Shown: positions 53,701 to 63,767, counted from the stretch's first letter. The stretch is 64,000 nucleotides of DNA from VYFG01 sp965221795 (GCA_965221795.1 OZ244914.1:3038001-3102000), one strand, 5' to 3'. Program-made: numbers and translations. Notes: generated by a model not told the origin, from the sequence alone.

Positions 53701-54981
53701 ATGCAAAATCATGAACTTTATCAGCAAGCTTGCCGGGTGATTCCCGGCGGTGTCAATTCCCCAGTCAGGGCATTCCGCTCGGTCGGCGGTGATCCGGTAT
53801 TTCTCCGCAAAGCGCAAGGAAGTCGACTCCATTCCGAGGATGGAAGGAGCTATCTCGATTATGTGGGCTCCTGGGGACCGATGATTCTTGGCCATGCCCA
53901 TCCGGATGTCATTGCAGCCGTTCATCGTCAATCTGCCAACGGGCTTAGTTTCGGTGCCCCGACCGTACTGGAAACCGAGATGGCAGAACAAATCTGTCAT
54001 CGCTTGCCCTGGATTGAAAAGGTCCGCATGGTCAATTCAGGCACTGAAGCGACGATGAGTGCCATTCGGCTGGCCCGAGGGGTCACCGGACGCGACCGGA
54101 TCATCAAATTTGAAGGCTGCTATCATGGGCATGCGGACAGCCTTCTGGTCAAGGCTGGTTCAGGCGCGTTGACCTTCGGTGTGCCCACATCTCCGGGAGT
54201 GCCGGGAGATACTGTCAAGCATACGCTGACGGCCAGTTACAATGATCTGGATTCAGTGCAGTCCATTTTTGACCAAGTGGGGGAGTCCGTCGCCGCCGTC
54301 ATTCTGGAACCGGTCGCTGGAAACATGAACTGTGTGCCGCCGGTGGAAGGGTTCCTGGAAGGATTGCGGGGTTTGTGTGACCAATACGGCAGCCTGCTGA
54401 TCATGGACGAAGTGATGACCGGTTTTCGGGTGGGCTCCCAGGGTGCTCAGGGACGTTACGGGGTGCAGGGTGATATCACCGTTTTGGGCAAGATCATCGG
54501 TGGAGGTATGCCTGTCGGTGCCTTTGGCGGCCGAGCCGAAATCATGGCGGCTCTGGCACCGGAAGGAGGGGTCTACCAAGCCGGAACACTGTCCGGTAAT
54601 CCGGTGGCCATGGCAGCGGGTCTTGCGACCCTGCAAGGGACCATGGTGGAAGGATTTTATGAGGCCCTTGAGCAACGGACTGTCCAGTTGGTGCGGGGTA
54701 TCCAGCAAGCCGCCAAGGAGCAGGATATCCCTCTGGTGGTCAACCATGTAGGGTCGATGTTCGGATTGTTCTTTACTGCAAGCCCCTCGGTCCATAACTT
54801 TGCCGATGTCCGTTCTTGTGATGGAGACCGGTTCAACCGGTTCTTTCATGGAATGCTGGAAGAAGGCATCTATCTGGCTCCTTCGGCATTCGAAGCCGGT
54901 TTCCTATCCTCCGCCCATACGGAAGAAGATATCGCCGCGACCATTGAGACGGCCCGAAGAGTATTCATGCATTTGACATAG
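53701..54981 (+). CDS. hemL: Glutamate-1-semialdehyde 2,1-aminomutase
   Basis: A 426-residue PLP enzyme that converts glutamate-1-semialdehyde to 5-aminolevulinate in the C5 route to haem. The cofactor lysine is Lys264 in TVLGKIIGGGMPVGAFGG. IMDEVMTGFRVG holds the Asp that contacts the pyridine ring, and LTFGVPTSPGVPG is the family substrate loop. Length equals that of E. coli HemL (426). It follows prmB closely and may be co-transcribed with it. Confidence 0.96.
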   Translation: MQNHELYQQACRVIPGGVNSPVRAFRSVGGDPVFLRKAQGSRLHSEDGRSYLDYVGSWGPMILGHAHPDVIAAVHRQSANGLSFGAPTVLETEMAEQICHRLPWIEKVRMVNSGTEATMSAIRLARGVTGRDRIIKFEGCYHGHADSLLVKAGSGALTFGVPTSPGVPGDTVKHTLTASYNDLDSVQSIFDQVGESVAAVILEPVAGNMNCVPPVEGFLEGLRGLCDQYGSLLIMDEVMTGFRVGSQGAQGRYGVQGDITVLGKIIGGGMPVGAFGGRAEIMAALAPEGGVYQAGTLSGNPVAMAAGLATLQGTMVEGFYEALEQRTVQLVRGIQQAAKEQDIPLVVNHVGSMFGLFFTASPSVHNFADVRSCDGDRFNRFFHGMLEEGIYLAPSAFEAGFLSSAHTEEDIAATIETARRVFMHLT

Positions 54982-55119
54982 GCTTCCATTGGATCGAAAA
55001 AGAGCATTGTGAAATCTCATGCTTGACGTTTCGAGGGCGGTCTCCGTTCTTACTTCGTATCATTATGGGAAGTTTGACAACAGGTACATGCCATCTGGCG
55101 GCCCCAATTTGCCGTCCAC

Positions 55120-56685
55120 TTACCGGTCATCAATATTCTGACACATCGCTTCAAGAAGCACAGTGAGATGATCTGTCTGACTTTCCGCAGTTGCGAGTGT
55201 CAGCGGGGTGGTTCCAGAGTCATCGGCGAGAGCCGGATCCGCCCCCATATCCAGCAGGGCCGAGATCATCTCTGGAGACCGTGCCAGGTGCAGAGGGGTG
55301 TTTCCCTGTGCGTCGCGGATGTTCGCATCCCATGGAGGCATGCCATTGCCATCGTTTTCTCCGACGAAAGCGAATCGCATAAACATGCGCTCGACAGCCG
55401 GGACATCATCCGCATGGACGGCGCGGTGGAGTGGGGTGAGCCCATCATCGCCGAGCATCGACCAGTCATTCGATTCTGGAAGATAGGAAAGGTCCTGATC
55501 ATGGGCTTTCAGAATCAGATAGGCCTGAAAACTCGGGATCGGGCAGGAGAACGAGCCATTCTTGGCCTTCTGAATCGCCCCCTGATGGGTCAGATGCATG
55601 ACAAAATCTTCGGCACTGGTGATTCCGGATGGGTATTTGAAGCCATCTTTCACAACCCGATCATGCACGAAGTCGAGCAAGTCATCCATCTTGATGTTGT
55701 TATGTGTTTCCATTAACTTATGATGGATCTTAGCTACAAAGAGAGACCGGGACTCCATCTCTGGTGATTGCTGGCTGCGATAATAATCCTGCCGTGAAAT
55801 TGCGGTGACGCGACGGATCTGTGACCAGTCTGCTTGGCGGATATCTCCATCGCTGACCAACGCCTGATCCGCTACTGCCTGAAGTGCGAAATGCAAGTGG
55901 CGCGGCCACCCGTCGCATTTGTCAGCCAGCGCATACAACGGCCCTTGCGCCTCTTCAATGCCAGTCAGTCCGAAGTGTTTGCAGAACCTCGTCATCAGAA
56001 ATCGGGCGGTTTCGCGGTCGAACCGTCCGATATCGTGATCCACTCGCCCGCGGGTCAGTTTCATCTTCATCGCTCTCTCGGCCGTATTGGCAAGTCCCGC
56101 AAGCACCAGGATAATGGGTAAACCACAACCGTCATGTACATCCTGAAAGAGTTTGGCCAGCGGATCCTCTTCATCGCGATGGAATCGTTGTGCTTCGTCG
56201 ATGGCGAGGATCACAGGTCCGCCCAGTTCAACGCTTTCGGTTGCGTCAATCCATTTGCGCATTGCGCCCCAATCAGGCGTCTGTGGCACCAGAGTACGAG
56301 TAGTTTCGGCTTTCGCTCCGGCTCTTATGAATGGCACGGTAACCCCGCTCTCGGCACTCATTGTATGTTGATAATTGGCCAGAAATACATCGGCCTGTGC
56401 GGGTGAAATCATTTCGGCTAGCGGACGTAAAACATCGACCGGAGACTTGATTCTAGCCGAATTGAGAAGTAGCACCTGTGGCAGATCCTGATTCTCTTCT
56501 GAACGCCGCTTCAACTCCTCCAGGATCGAACTCTTCCCGGCTCCCGGGGCACCTTGGATGACACGAGTCAAACCCGGTTCCGACTGCCCGGTTTCACGGC
56601 CGAGATCGGCTGCTGAGACGATATCCGACAGGATATCTTCCCGCCCAACAAAGACCGGGGGGGCGAGATTTGTCGCCGATGACAC
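55120..56685 (-). CDS. AAA ATPase with C-terminal ankyrin repeats
   Basis: A 521-residue protein. The N-terminal AAA/ORC1-CDC6-like ATPase has Walker A GAPGAGKSS (45-53) and Walker B LAIDEAQRF (160-168). A winged-helix-like middle covers about 300-420. The C-terminal about 100 residues hold ankyrin repeats: GDDGLTPLHRAVHADD, AQGNTPLHLARSPEMIS and SGTTPLTLATAES. No signal peptide or membrane segment is present. The start codon is GTG at 56685 without a strong ribosome site. It stands alone between hemL and parE. Ankyrin domains recognise proteins, so this could be a regulated switch ATPase of the STAND-like type, a defence sensor or a host-interaction protein. The function is unknown. Confidence 0.75.
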   Translation of the reverse strand: MSSATNLAPPVFVGREDILSDIVSAADLGRETGQSEPGLTRVIQGAPGAGKSSILEELKRRSEENQDLPQVLLLNSARIKSPVDVLRPLAEMISPAQADVFLANYQHTMSAESGVTVPFIRAGAKAETTRTLVPQTPDWGAMRKWIDATESVELGGPVILAIDEAQRFHRDEEDPLAKLFQDVHDGCGLPIILVLAGLANTAERAMKMKLTRGRVDHDIGRFDRETARFLMTRFCKHFGLTGIEEAQGPLYALADKCDGWPRHLHFALQAVADQALVSDGDIRQADWSQIRRVTAISRQDYYRSQQSPEMESRSLFVAKIHHKLMETHNNIKMDDLLDFVHDRVVKDGFKYPSGITSAEDFVMHLTHQGAIQKAKNGSFSCPIPSFQAYLILKAHDQDLSYLPESNDWSMLGDDGLTPLHRAVHADDVPAVERMFMRFAFVGENDGNGMPPWDANIRDAQGNTPLHLARSPEMISALLDMGADPALADDSGTTPLTLATAESQTDHLTVLLEAMCQNIDDR

Positions 56686-56991
56686 AGAATCTCTGCAGTG
56701 CTGTCCGCTGCTCCCGGTTCATGGCTTCTGATATCTGAAGTTAGATATGGTATTGGAAAATAGCATAAGGCGAAATGTTGATCAAACGCCTATGCATCGC
56801 GAGGCGGCCAAAACTCGCCAAGAGTATTCGGACTGGAATGTGTGGCTAAGGATATTCGGAAGAACCGATCGCTGGCCTCTTCGGCCATGATGACCCAGAG
56901 AAGATGTTGTAAAGGGTTGGGGGCTTTTGTTCGGCGTTGTAATGGCCAGTGCCTGCGGCGTCCCGGTTAGGTTGTTTAGTGTGGCATTTGG
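56686..56991. other. Intergenic region between the ankyrin ATPase and parE
   Basis: 306 bp with no gene. It should hold the ATPase promoter on the minus strand (AT-rich stretch at about 56740-56770, no good consensus). It also lies just past the parE stop. No terminator hairpin with a T-run was seen. Confidence 0.4.
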
Positions 56992-58884
56992 TCACAGGAC
57001 TTCGGCACGCCCCCCGTTTTCGGCTAGCCAGCTCTTCCGGTCAGTGCTGCGTTTCTTGGCCAGCAACATATCCATGGTTTCAAACGGATGGTCGTTATGA
57101 TCAATGCGGAGTTGAACCAGGCTGCGGGTGTGCGGATTCATCGTCGTTTCCCGGAGTTGCAGCGGATTCATCTCGCCAAGACCTTTAAAGCGTTGTACGT
57201 TAATCTTGCCACGCACATTCTCTTCTTGGATCCGGGTCAGGATTTGATCCTTTTGCGCCTCATCCAGCGCATAGTATGCATTCTTTGCTACATCAATCCG
57301 GTACAAGGGTGGCATGGCAACACAAACCCGTCCGGATTCCACCAGTCTCGGGAAGTGACGCAGAAATAGGGCACACAACAGGGTGGCAATATGCAACCCA
57401 TCGGAATCTGCATCCGCCAAAATACAGATGCGGCCATAACGCAGCCCAGACAGGTCCTCGGAGCCGGGGTCTACTCCCAGTGCGACGGCGATGTCATTGA
57501 CTTCCTGTGACCCCAAGACTTCTTCTGCATGTACCTCCCAGGTATTCAATATCTTGCCACGCAGGGGCATAATGGCCTGGAACACCCGGTCCCGTGCCTG
57601 TTTGGCGGACCCACCTGCGGAATCTCCTTCCACCAGGAACAACTCGGTCTGCTCCAGATCATCACTGGTACAATCTGCCAGTTTGCCGGGCAATGCCGGT
57701 CCCGAGGTGATTTTCTTGCGTTTGATCCGTTTGCCGGCACGCAACCGGCGTTGAGCGGATTCAATGGCAAACTGGGCAATGGTTTCTGCGTCCTTGACAT
57801 GCTGGTTCAACCATAGGCTGAATTCGTCCTTGGCCGCAGATTGAGTGAGTGCAGTGGCTTCCCGGGAACTGAGACGATCCTTGGTTTGCCCACTAAATTG
57901 AGGTTCCTGCATTCGAAGTGACAGCACATAAGTGCAATTGGACCATACATCCTCAGGAACCAGTCGGACCCCACGAGGCAACAGATCTCGGAACTCACAG
58001 AATTCCCGAATGGCTTCGGTGACTCCACTGCGCAGTCCAGACACATGTGTGCCACCCTGGATGGTCGGGATAAGGTTGACGTAGCTCTCGGTGATACTGT
58101 CACCACCATCGATCACCCAGGCGATGGCCCAGTCGATTTCTCCATGAGGATGCTGATGATGACTGACACAGGGGATTTTGGGTACCGACTCGACACCGGC
58201 GAGTGCATCGGACAGGTATTCCACCAAACCATCGTCGTATTGCCAGCGTTCGTTGTTTTCCGGATGGCTTTCATCGTCAAAAAGAACCTCTAAACCCGGA
58301 CAGAGTACCGCTTTCGCCCGCAAAACCCGTTTCAGCCGAGGAACGTGAAATTTGGGTGAGTCGAAGTAGGTCGGATTCGGATGAAAGCGTACGGTGGTGC
58401 CAGTGTTACGCTGCCCCACTTGGTCGACCATCTCCAATTCCTGGGTTTTTTCTCCATGGGAAAAGGACATATAGTACTCATGACCATTGCGGCGTATCCA
58501 TACCTCAAACTGGTTCGACAGTGCATTCACCACGGAGACTCCGACCCCATGCAGTCCACCCGAATAATTGTAGGTTTTTCCGGAAAACTTCCCTCCGGCA
58601 TGAAGGCGGGTGAGAATCAGTTCGACCCCCGTAATCCCGTATTCTTCGTGCTGATCCACCGGCATACCCCGGCCGTCATCCCGTACAGTCATGGAATCGT
58701 CCTGGTGTAGTGTGATGCTGATGCGTTTGGCAAATCCTGCGATCGCTTCATCCACGGAATTGTCAATCACTTCGTGGGCCAGATGGTTCGGGCGTTCGGT
58801 TTCGGTGTACATTCCGGGCCGCTTGCGGACCGGTTCCAGCCCGGTCAGGACTTCAATGGCCGATGCATCGTAACTATTGCTCAT
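56992..58884 (-). CDS. parE: DNA topoisomerase IV subunit B
   Basis: A 630-residue ParE, the ATPase subunit of topoisomerase IV, which decatenates replicated chromosomes. The GHKL ATP-binding fold shows EVIDNSVDEA, DDGRGMPV and SGGLHGVGVSVVNAL. The Toprim domain carries FLVEGDSAGGSAKQARD and LADADSDGLHI. Length equals that of E. coli ParE (630). No parC is adjacent. It is a type II topoisomerase and is a known quinolone and coumarin target family. Confidence 0.96.
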   Translation of the reverse strand: MSNSYDASAIEVLTGLEPVRKRPGMYTETERPNHLAHEVIDNSVDEAIAGFAKRISITLHQDDSMTVRDDGRGMPVDQHEEYGITGVELILTRLHAGGKFSGKTYNYSGGLHGVGVSVVNALSNQFEVWIRRNGHEYYMSFSHGEKTQELEMVDQVGQRNTGTTVRFHPNPTYFDSPKFHVPRLKRVLRAKAVLCPGLEVLFDDESHPENNERWQYDDGLVEYLSDALAGVESVPKIPCVSHHQHPHGEIDWAIAWVIDGGDSITESYVNLIPTIQGGTHVSGLRSGVTEAIREFCEFRDLLPRGVRLVPEDVWSNCTYVLSLRMQEPQFSGQTKDRLSSREATALTQSAAKDEFSLWLNQHVKDAETIAQFAIESAQRRLRAGKRIKRKKITSGPALPGKLADCTSDDLEQTELFLVEGDSAGGSAKQARDRVFQAIMPLRGKILNTWEVHAEEVLGSQEVNDIAVALGVDPGSEDLSGLRYGRICILADADSDGLHIATLLCALFLRHFPRLVESGRVCVAMPPLYRIDVAKNAYYALDEAQKDQILTRIQEENVRGKINVQRFKGLGEMNPLQLRETTMNPHTRSLVQLRIDHNDHPFETMDMLLAKKRSTDRKSWLAENGGRAEVL

Positions 58885-59832
58885 GTCAGGATCGCGTTTT
58901 GGGGTGGGGGGATGATACCGTAGACTGCTAGTCTACCGCTTCCACAATTTGTGTACTGAACCAAGGGTGCGAGGTCGAATCAGAGATTCCCGAGTATTCC
59001 GCAGTATATCTGGCTAATACAATTGGCTTTTATCGACCGGGCTCTTGTGTGCGAGCTGATTCAGGCGCAATCTTGGCCATTCGGCATTGATTCCTCGCAC
59101 AAGTTTTAGGTCCCTTCCTTATATGAACCAAGTCCGCCCGAAGCCGGGCCCCAAGGGTGGGCAGCCACCGTACGACGAGGGTTGTGGTTCCCGATGCGGA
59201 CGCGGGTGAGCTGGTATGGCCGGTCGACGAGCCACGGCAGTATCCGGCGAAGAACCGGCGACCTGGCTTGCGGGGCCCGCGGTTCGATGGTCTTCTTCTC
59301 AAGGTCGGCTATAAGGCCCGAGGCGGTCAGATCATTGCGACCCGCATGGTGGAGGTGCCGACACTGCAGGGGAAGCCGGAGTCTCAACCGCACCGGACGG
59401 AACCATTCCTTGCATGCCAGACCGCTATCCCTCCCTTCGGGCTATGCCCTCATTCCGGGATCGCGGCGGCGACCAAAAATTCGCGCGTCGAACGCCTCAT
59501 TTTCGGCCCCCGATGCAACCGGGCGTGAATCTGGCATCGTTCGGCATGGGCCAGGTGGTGGTAGCCTACGGGCATGACCATTCTCCGTTGGTGAGAAACC
59601 GAGATGGTTGACCATCATCTGACCCACCGCAAGCGGCTTTTCAGCTCACCAGCCAGTGGTTTACAGAGTGTTGCACTTCACACTGGAACGGGGCATAATG
59701 GTTACGGTCAAACTGAGACTATTTGGGAGGATATGAACGGAGGGGAAATTGATTTCCTTTTTCATCTATGTTATCGGGTTTCACGATCTACTTCGCATTG
59801 ATATCTGCAAATTCACTTGGATTAAATAGAAA
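58885..59832. other. Gene-poor region upstream of parE and the DapA-like gene
   Basis: About 950 bp. The stretch 59120-59560 is GC-rich with overlapping frames on both strands, and none could be assigned. It looks like an old decayed element. The last 130 bp are AT-richer and probably contain the promoter for the DapA-family gene. No RNA gene was recognised. Confidence 0.4.
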
Positions 59833-60753
59833 TTGGCCCCACCAGTATTTACATTCGAAGGCGTCTATACGCCGATCATTACCCCATTTCATAAGAGCGG
59901 TGAAATCGATTTCGACACTCTGGGTGAGGTTATTGAGTTCCTGATTGAACAAGGGGTACATGGAATAATCACCGGGGGATCAACTGGTGAGAACTATGCC
60001 CAGACTGTCGCCGAGAGACTCGACATAGCAAAATTTGCTGTCCATATAATTAAGCAGCGAATACCCCTGGTGGTCGGCACTGGCGCGATGTTGACCCCCG
60101 ACTCTCTGGCCTTAGCAAAGGGTGCTAGAGATCTCGGGGCAAATGCAATCCTCCTCGCAAGTCCGCCCTATGCATTACCCACCGACCGCGAAAACGCACT
60201 CAACGCACTGGCTATTGACCAGGCCGCTAATTTACCCATCATGCTGTATAACTACCCGGGGCGAACGGGCACCATGATGGGTGAGGAGTTTCTTGATCAA
60301 ATCGGTTGCTCCAGTAATTTTTGTGGAATTAAGGAAAGTTCTGGCGACATTAATCAATTGCATCGTCTCGCTTGTAGTTATCCGTATATCCAACTGGGCT
60401 GCGGTATGGATGATCAAATACTTGAGTTCTTTGCCTGGGGTGCTCGATTCTGGGTTTGCGGGGGCTCAAATTTTCTGCCCGCTGAACACATTGCGCTTTA
60501 CGAAGCTTGCGTGCTGGAGGGGGACTTTAACAAGGGACGCCGTATCATGTCCGCTATGATGCCGTTGATGAACCTGCTTGAGCAGGGAGGAAAGTTTGTC
60601 CAAAACATCAAATATGGGGTAAGCCTTTTGGGTATGAATGCAAGTGTTGTACGCGCCCCACTGCAAGATCTAACCAAGCAAGAGCAGATCTCTTTGGAGA
60701 AAATTACCCAAGATATTCAACTGACGATTCGCCAGATCACGAACACTGGCTGA
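59833..60753 (+). CDS. DapA/NAL-family lyase (dihydrodipicolinate synthase-like)
   Basis: A 306-residue TIM-barrel aldolase or lyase of the DHDPS family. The Schiff-base lysine is seen in FCGIKESSGD and the catalytic tyrosine in MLYNYPGRTG. GGSTGENYAQTVAER replaces the usual GTTGEsxTL, as in catabolic members. The start is a TTG at 59833; no ribosome site is evident, so it could be slightly wrong. Base use looks more AT-rich than the core genes. Next to a DadA-like oxidase it recalls hydroxyproline catabolism (a DapA-family deaminase with a D-hydroxyproline oxidase), though true DapA cannot be excluded. Confidence 0.83.
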   Translation: MAPPVFTFEGVYTPIITPFHKSGEIDFDTLGEVIEFLIEQGVHGIITGGSTGENYAQTVAERLDIAKFAVHIIKQRIPLVVGTGAMLTPDSLALAKGARDLGANAILLASPPYALPTDRENALNALAIDQAANLPIMLYNYPGRTGTMMGEEFLDQIGCSSNFCGIKESSGDINQLHRLACSYPYIQLGCGMDDQILEFFAWGARFWVCGGSNFLPAEHIALYEACVLEGDFNKGRRIMSAMMPLMNLLEQGGKFVQNIKYGVSLLGMNASVVRAPLQDLTKQEQISLEKITQDIQLTIRQITNTG

Positions 60754-60804
60754 GCCTTGGGGCTGTTCAGAAGTGAACAGCGATTGGACAGCCCCTACTA
60801 GTAT

Positions 60805-60827
60805 CCTGTCTGGTTAATAGATTGAAG
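60805..60827. repeat. IS630 left terminal inverted repeat
   Basis: A 23-bp end, exact inverse of 61559-61581. It lies just after a CTAGTAT sequence; IS630 elements duplicate TA, but a clean target duplication could not be proved by eye. Confidence 0.85.
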
Positions 60828-61558
60828 TATACTATCTGCCCACGGTTATATGGCGGCGCGGCCGCAGAAGGGTTCTGGTACGGGTCGGACAGCAAGGCAA
60901 ATCGTGCGGAGCGAAGCCGAGAGGCAGGAGTTTCAGCGCTGGTGCCGGCGGAGCGCCGGGAGCTCGGGGCTGCCCTTCCGGGCCGAGACCGTGCTGGACT
61001 GCACGGCCGGGCCTTCGGCCTGAAGCCGCATCTGTCGCGCGGCTTCCAGCTCTTCCCCGACCCGCACTTCGTGGAGCAGGGGCGCGACGTAGTCGGCCGG
61101 TGCCTCGACCCGCCCGAGAAGGTGGGGTGCGGTGCGTGGACGAGAAGCGCCAGAGTCAGGCATTGGACCGGACCCAGCGCTCGCGGCCACGGAACTTCGG
61201 TGCGCCGGAGACGCGCACCCACGACTCCACCGCGCCGTCGACTTCATTCGCTTCCTGCAGCAGGTCGATCAGTCCGTCCCCGGCGGGCTGGGGGGCCATC
61301 TGATCCTCGACCACTACGGCACGCATCAGCCCGCGGAGGTCCGGCGGTAGCTGCGGCGTCATCCGCGATTCCACGGCCACTTCACGCTAGTGCTTCTTCG
61401 CCAGCCTGACGGCGCACCCACTGCGGCGCGGCATGCCCCTCTCGGTGGTCACCCTGGAGAAGGCGATACGAGACTACCTGGCCATTCACAACGAGCCGCC
61501 GAGGCTGTTCCGCTAGACGCAGTCCGCGGACCAGATCATCGAGTCCATGAACAGTGTT

Positions 61559-61581
61559 CTTCAATCTATTAACCAGACAGG
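61559..61581. repeat. IS630 right terminal inverted repeat
   Basis: The exact inverse of the left end at 60805-60827, followed by GGCACTAG. Confidence 0.85.
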
Positions 61582-61674
61582 GCACTAGCCGGTAATCCAT
61601 AAAAATAGCCTGTCTGCGTGTTCTATCGGTCGATAGCGCGGCAAAAACACTCAACAAACAAGGTAAGATTATTG

Positions 61675-63021
61675 ATGATGCGCCTTCAAACCAAACGCTT
61701 ACCAAGCCAAAAAGGGCCAGCTGCCTGGAGCGAAATCCTTGGCCCCCAACCTCAAAAAGGAGTTCTTGAAACGGATGAGACTGCCGATGTGGTTGTGGTG
61801 GGTGCCGGGTTCGCAGGTTTGTCTGCAACTCGCCGACTTCTTGAACTCGATAGACATCTACAGATAAGTGTACTAGAGGCAGGACGAGTTGCCGAGGGTG
61901 CAGCCGGAAGAAATTCCGGTTTCATGATTGACCTACCACACGATTTAGCTTCAGAGGATTACTCCGGCGATAGTCTTCAGACCGATCGAAACCAGATTGT
62001 CCTGAACAGGGTCGCGATCCGTTTTGCTGAAGAGTCCGTGGACGAATATAAAATCGATTGTAACTATTTCGACAAATCTGGAAAAATCAGCGGGGCTGCT
62101 AGCAGCCGGGCCCATCAACGCAATCTTACCTATACAGAAAAATTAACCACATTGGATGAGCCGCATGAGTCCCTTGATCGAAAGCAAATGCAAGAATGGA
62201 CTGGCAGTAGCCACTACCAGTCGGGACTCTACACCCCGGGCACAGTGATGCTACAACCCGCTGGATATATCCGTTCTTTCGCTAACGGACTTGAAAGGAA
62301 TGGGGTAAAAATCTTCGAGAATTCCCCCGTCCAGATGATTGAGCGCTGCGGCAGTTCGTGGAAGTTGACAACATCCAAAGGGACGATGTCTGCAGAACGC
62401 GTGATACTTGCTGTGAACGGTCAGCTTGAGAGTTTCGGGTTGATGCGGCATCGCTTGTTGCATATCTTTCTTTGTGCATCTTTGACCACTGAAATTGATT
62501 CGAAAACGCTTCGCTTACTCGGCGGTAGGCCAAGATGGGGATTGACTCCCTCAGACCCGATGGGCACTTCGGTGCGACGGATTGATACTGCTTTGGGAGG
62601 AAATCGTATTTTGATTAGAACCTGTGCCTCGCTTCGTTCGAAAATGGTCGTTAACGACAGGGATGTTGTTCGTGCAAAACAAATTCATCTGAAGAAATTT
62701 GCCCAGCGATTTCCCGAGTTAGTTGGCATCAAACAGGAATTCACATGGGCGGGTCATCTATGTCTAACACGGAATGCAGTTGCCGTGATGCGTGAGATTG
62801 ACCAAAACCTATTCACCGCTTGTGTGCAAAATGGCTTAGGTACTGTTCGAGGAACGCTCACCGGAATTGGTGCTGCAGAACTTGCATATGGTATCTCCAG
62901 CCCAATCACAGAGCGTTTTACGGCAGAATCGGAACCGACGCGACTTCCGCTAGAGCCATTTTTATCTTGGGGCGCAAACGCTTGGATACGCTTTCGTGAG
63001 TGGCAAGCCAGAGCCGAGTAA
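61675..63021 (+). CDS. FAD-dependent amine/D-amino-acid oxidase family protein (DadA-like)
   Basis: A flavoprotein of about 448 residues. The dinucleotide-binding site is VVVVGAGFAGLSATRRL, followed by VLEAGRVAEGAAGRNSGF, the FAD-contact segment of the DAO superfamily (GlpO/DadA/PuuB-type). The C-terminal TAGHLCLTRN-type stretch (WAGHLCLTRN, then NGLGTVRGTLTG) closes the FAD site. I use the ATG at 61675 (MMRLQTKRLPS); the frame is open about 19 codons further up. Members oxidise amino acids or polyamine derivatives. The DapA-like gene lies upstream, separated only by the IS630 remnant, so the two may once have formed an operon. Confidence 0.83.
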   Translation: MMRLQTKRLPSQKGPAAWSEILGPQPQKGVLETDETADVVVVGAGFAGLSATRRLLELDRHLQISVLEAGRVAEGAAGRNSGFMIDLPHDLASEDYSGDSLQTDRNQIVLNRVAIRFAEESVDEYKIDCNYFDKSGKISGAASSRAHQRNLTYTEKLTTLDEPHESLDRKQMQEWTGSSHYQSGLYTPGTVMLQPAGYIRSFANGLERNGVKIFENSPVQMIERCGSSWKLTTSKGTMSAERVILAVNGQLESFGLMRHRLLHIFLCASLTTEIDSKTLRLLGGRPRWGLTPSDPMGTSVRRIDTALGGNRILIRTCASLRSKMVVNDRDVVRAKQIHLKKFAQRFPELVGIKQEFTWAGHLCLTRNAVAVMREIDQNLFTACVQNGLGTVRGTLTGIGAAELAYGISSPITERFTAESEPTRLPLEPFLSWGANAWIRFREWQARAE

Positions 63022-63427
63022 CCGAGTGATTGGCACTTGGCGGTATAGTCTAGTCGTGACCGTGGCTACGTACGATTTGGTATGAACGGCTTTAGTAGAG
63101 ATTTGGAGTTGCCTGTTATAGGCCGGACTTCTGGCTTTGGCCATCATAAGACTGAAGGGCAGTCCATGGAAACCTTTTTGACCGGATCGCAAAAACCGAG
63201 TCGGTCATGGTTGGTTATTTCGGGAGAGTGCATAGCCGGGAACTAGGCCCTGCCGACTGATGGAGAGAGCATATTTCCCGTACATTGAACATCAATCGAA
63301 ATGCGATGGGAATCTGGACGAAGTTCCCTTAAACGGGAATCTCTGGCGGTTGAACAGAAGGGTCGGTGGCGGGCGAATTTTTGCTAGAATGGGCCCCAAA
63401 TACAAATCACCAAGGTGTATTGGATCC
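63022..63427. other. Intergenic region before xseB
   Basis: About 405 bp with no gene seen. An in-frame extension of xseB runs up to 63260 but shows no family similarity. A TAGAAT at about 63385-63390 could be a -10 element for xseB, without a clear -35. Confidence 0.4.
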
Positions 63428-63688
63428 ATGTCGACCATAAATGATACCTCACCGGATCATGCTCCCGCAGACTTCGAGAAACTGCTCTCCGAACTGGAGC
63501 GAGTGGTGCAACGTATGGAGCAGGGGGAGCAACCTTTGGAGCAGACCATGCAGGATTTTGAGCGTGGCATGACATTGTCGGAGCAGTGCCAGAAAAGTCT
63601 GGATCAAGCCCAACAACGCGTGGACAAGCTGGTCAAAAAACATGGGAGCTACCAGATTGAGCCCGGTGTTACGCCTCCGGGGGAATAA
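63428..63688 (+). CDS. xseB: Exodeoxyribonuclease VII small subunit
   Basis: An 86-residue XseB. DFEKLLSELERVVQRMEQGE and PLEQTMQDFERGMTLSEQCQ form the helical hairpin typical of the family. It binds XseA to make exonuclease VII, which degrades single-stranded DNA into oligonucleotides. The ATG at 63428 is chosen because similarity starts there. It precedes ispA by 79 bp, the common xseB-ispA-dxs order in gammaproteobacteria. Confidence 0.93.
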   Translation: MSTINDTSPDHAPADFEKLLSELERVVQRMEQGEQPLEQTMQDFERGMTLSEQCQKSLDQAQQRVDKLVKKHGSYQIEPGVTPPGE

Positions 63689-63767
63689 TCATAATTAAGG
63701 GCTGCATTCGCACCAATTTCCTGCAACCGATACGCATCATCCTGTTTCCCAATGCCTCGTTTTGTTT

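Larger units (their letters stand above)
60805..61581 (+). mobile_element. Decayed IS630-family element with perfect terminal inverted repeats
   Basis: The ends 60805-60827 and 61559-61581 are perfect 23-bp inverted repeats (beginning CCTGTCTGGTTAATAGATTG). The inside carries broken + strand pieces of an IS630 transposase. These are RSEAERQEFQRWCRRSA, FQLFPDPHFVEQGRDVVG with DPPEK, HLILDHYGTHQPAEVRR with the second Asp region, and SADQIIESMNS at the end. Frameshifts and an apparent internal deletion (777 bp in all, against about 1.1 kb) make it non-autonomous. It sits between two catabolic genes. Confidence 0.85.

Noticed and set aside
59030..59577. Overlapping GC-rich ORFs upstream of the DapA-like gene
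   Set aside because: Several frames on both strands are open, but none shows a recognisable domain. Treated as decayed or non-coding DNA.
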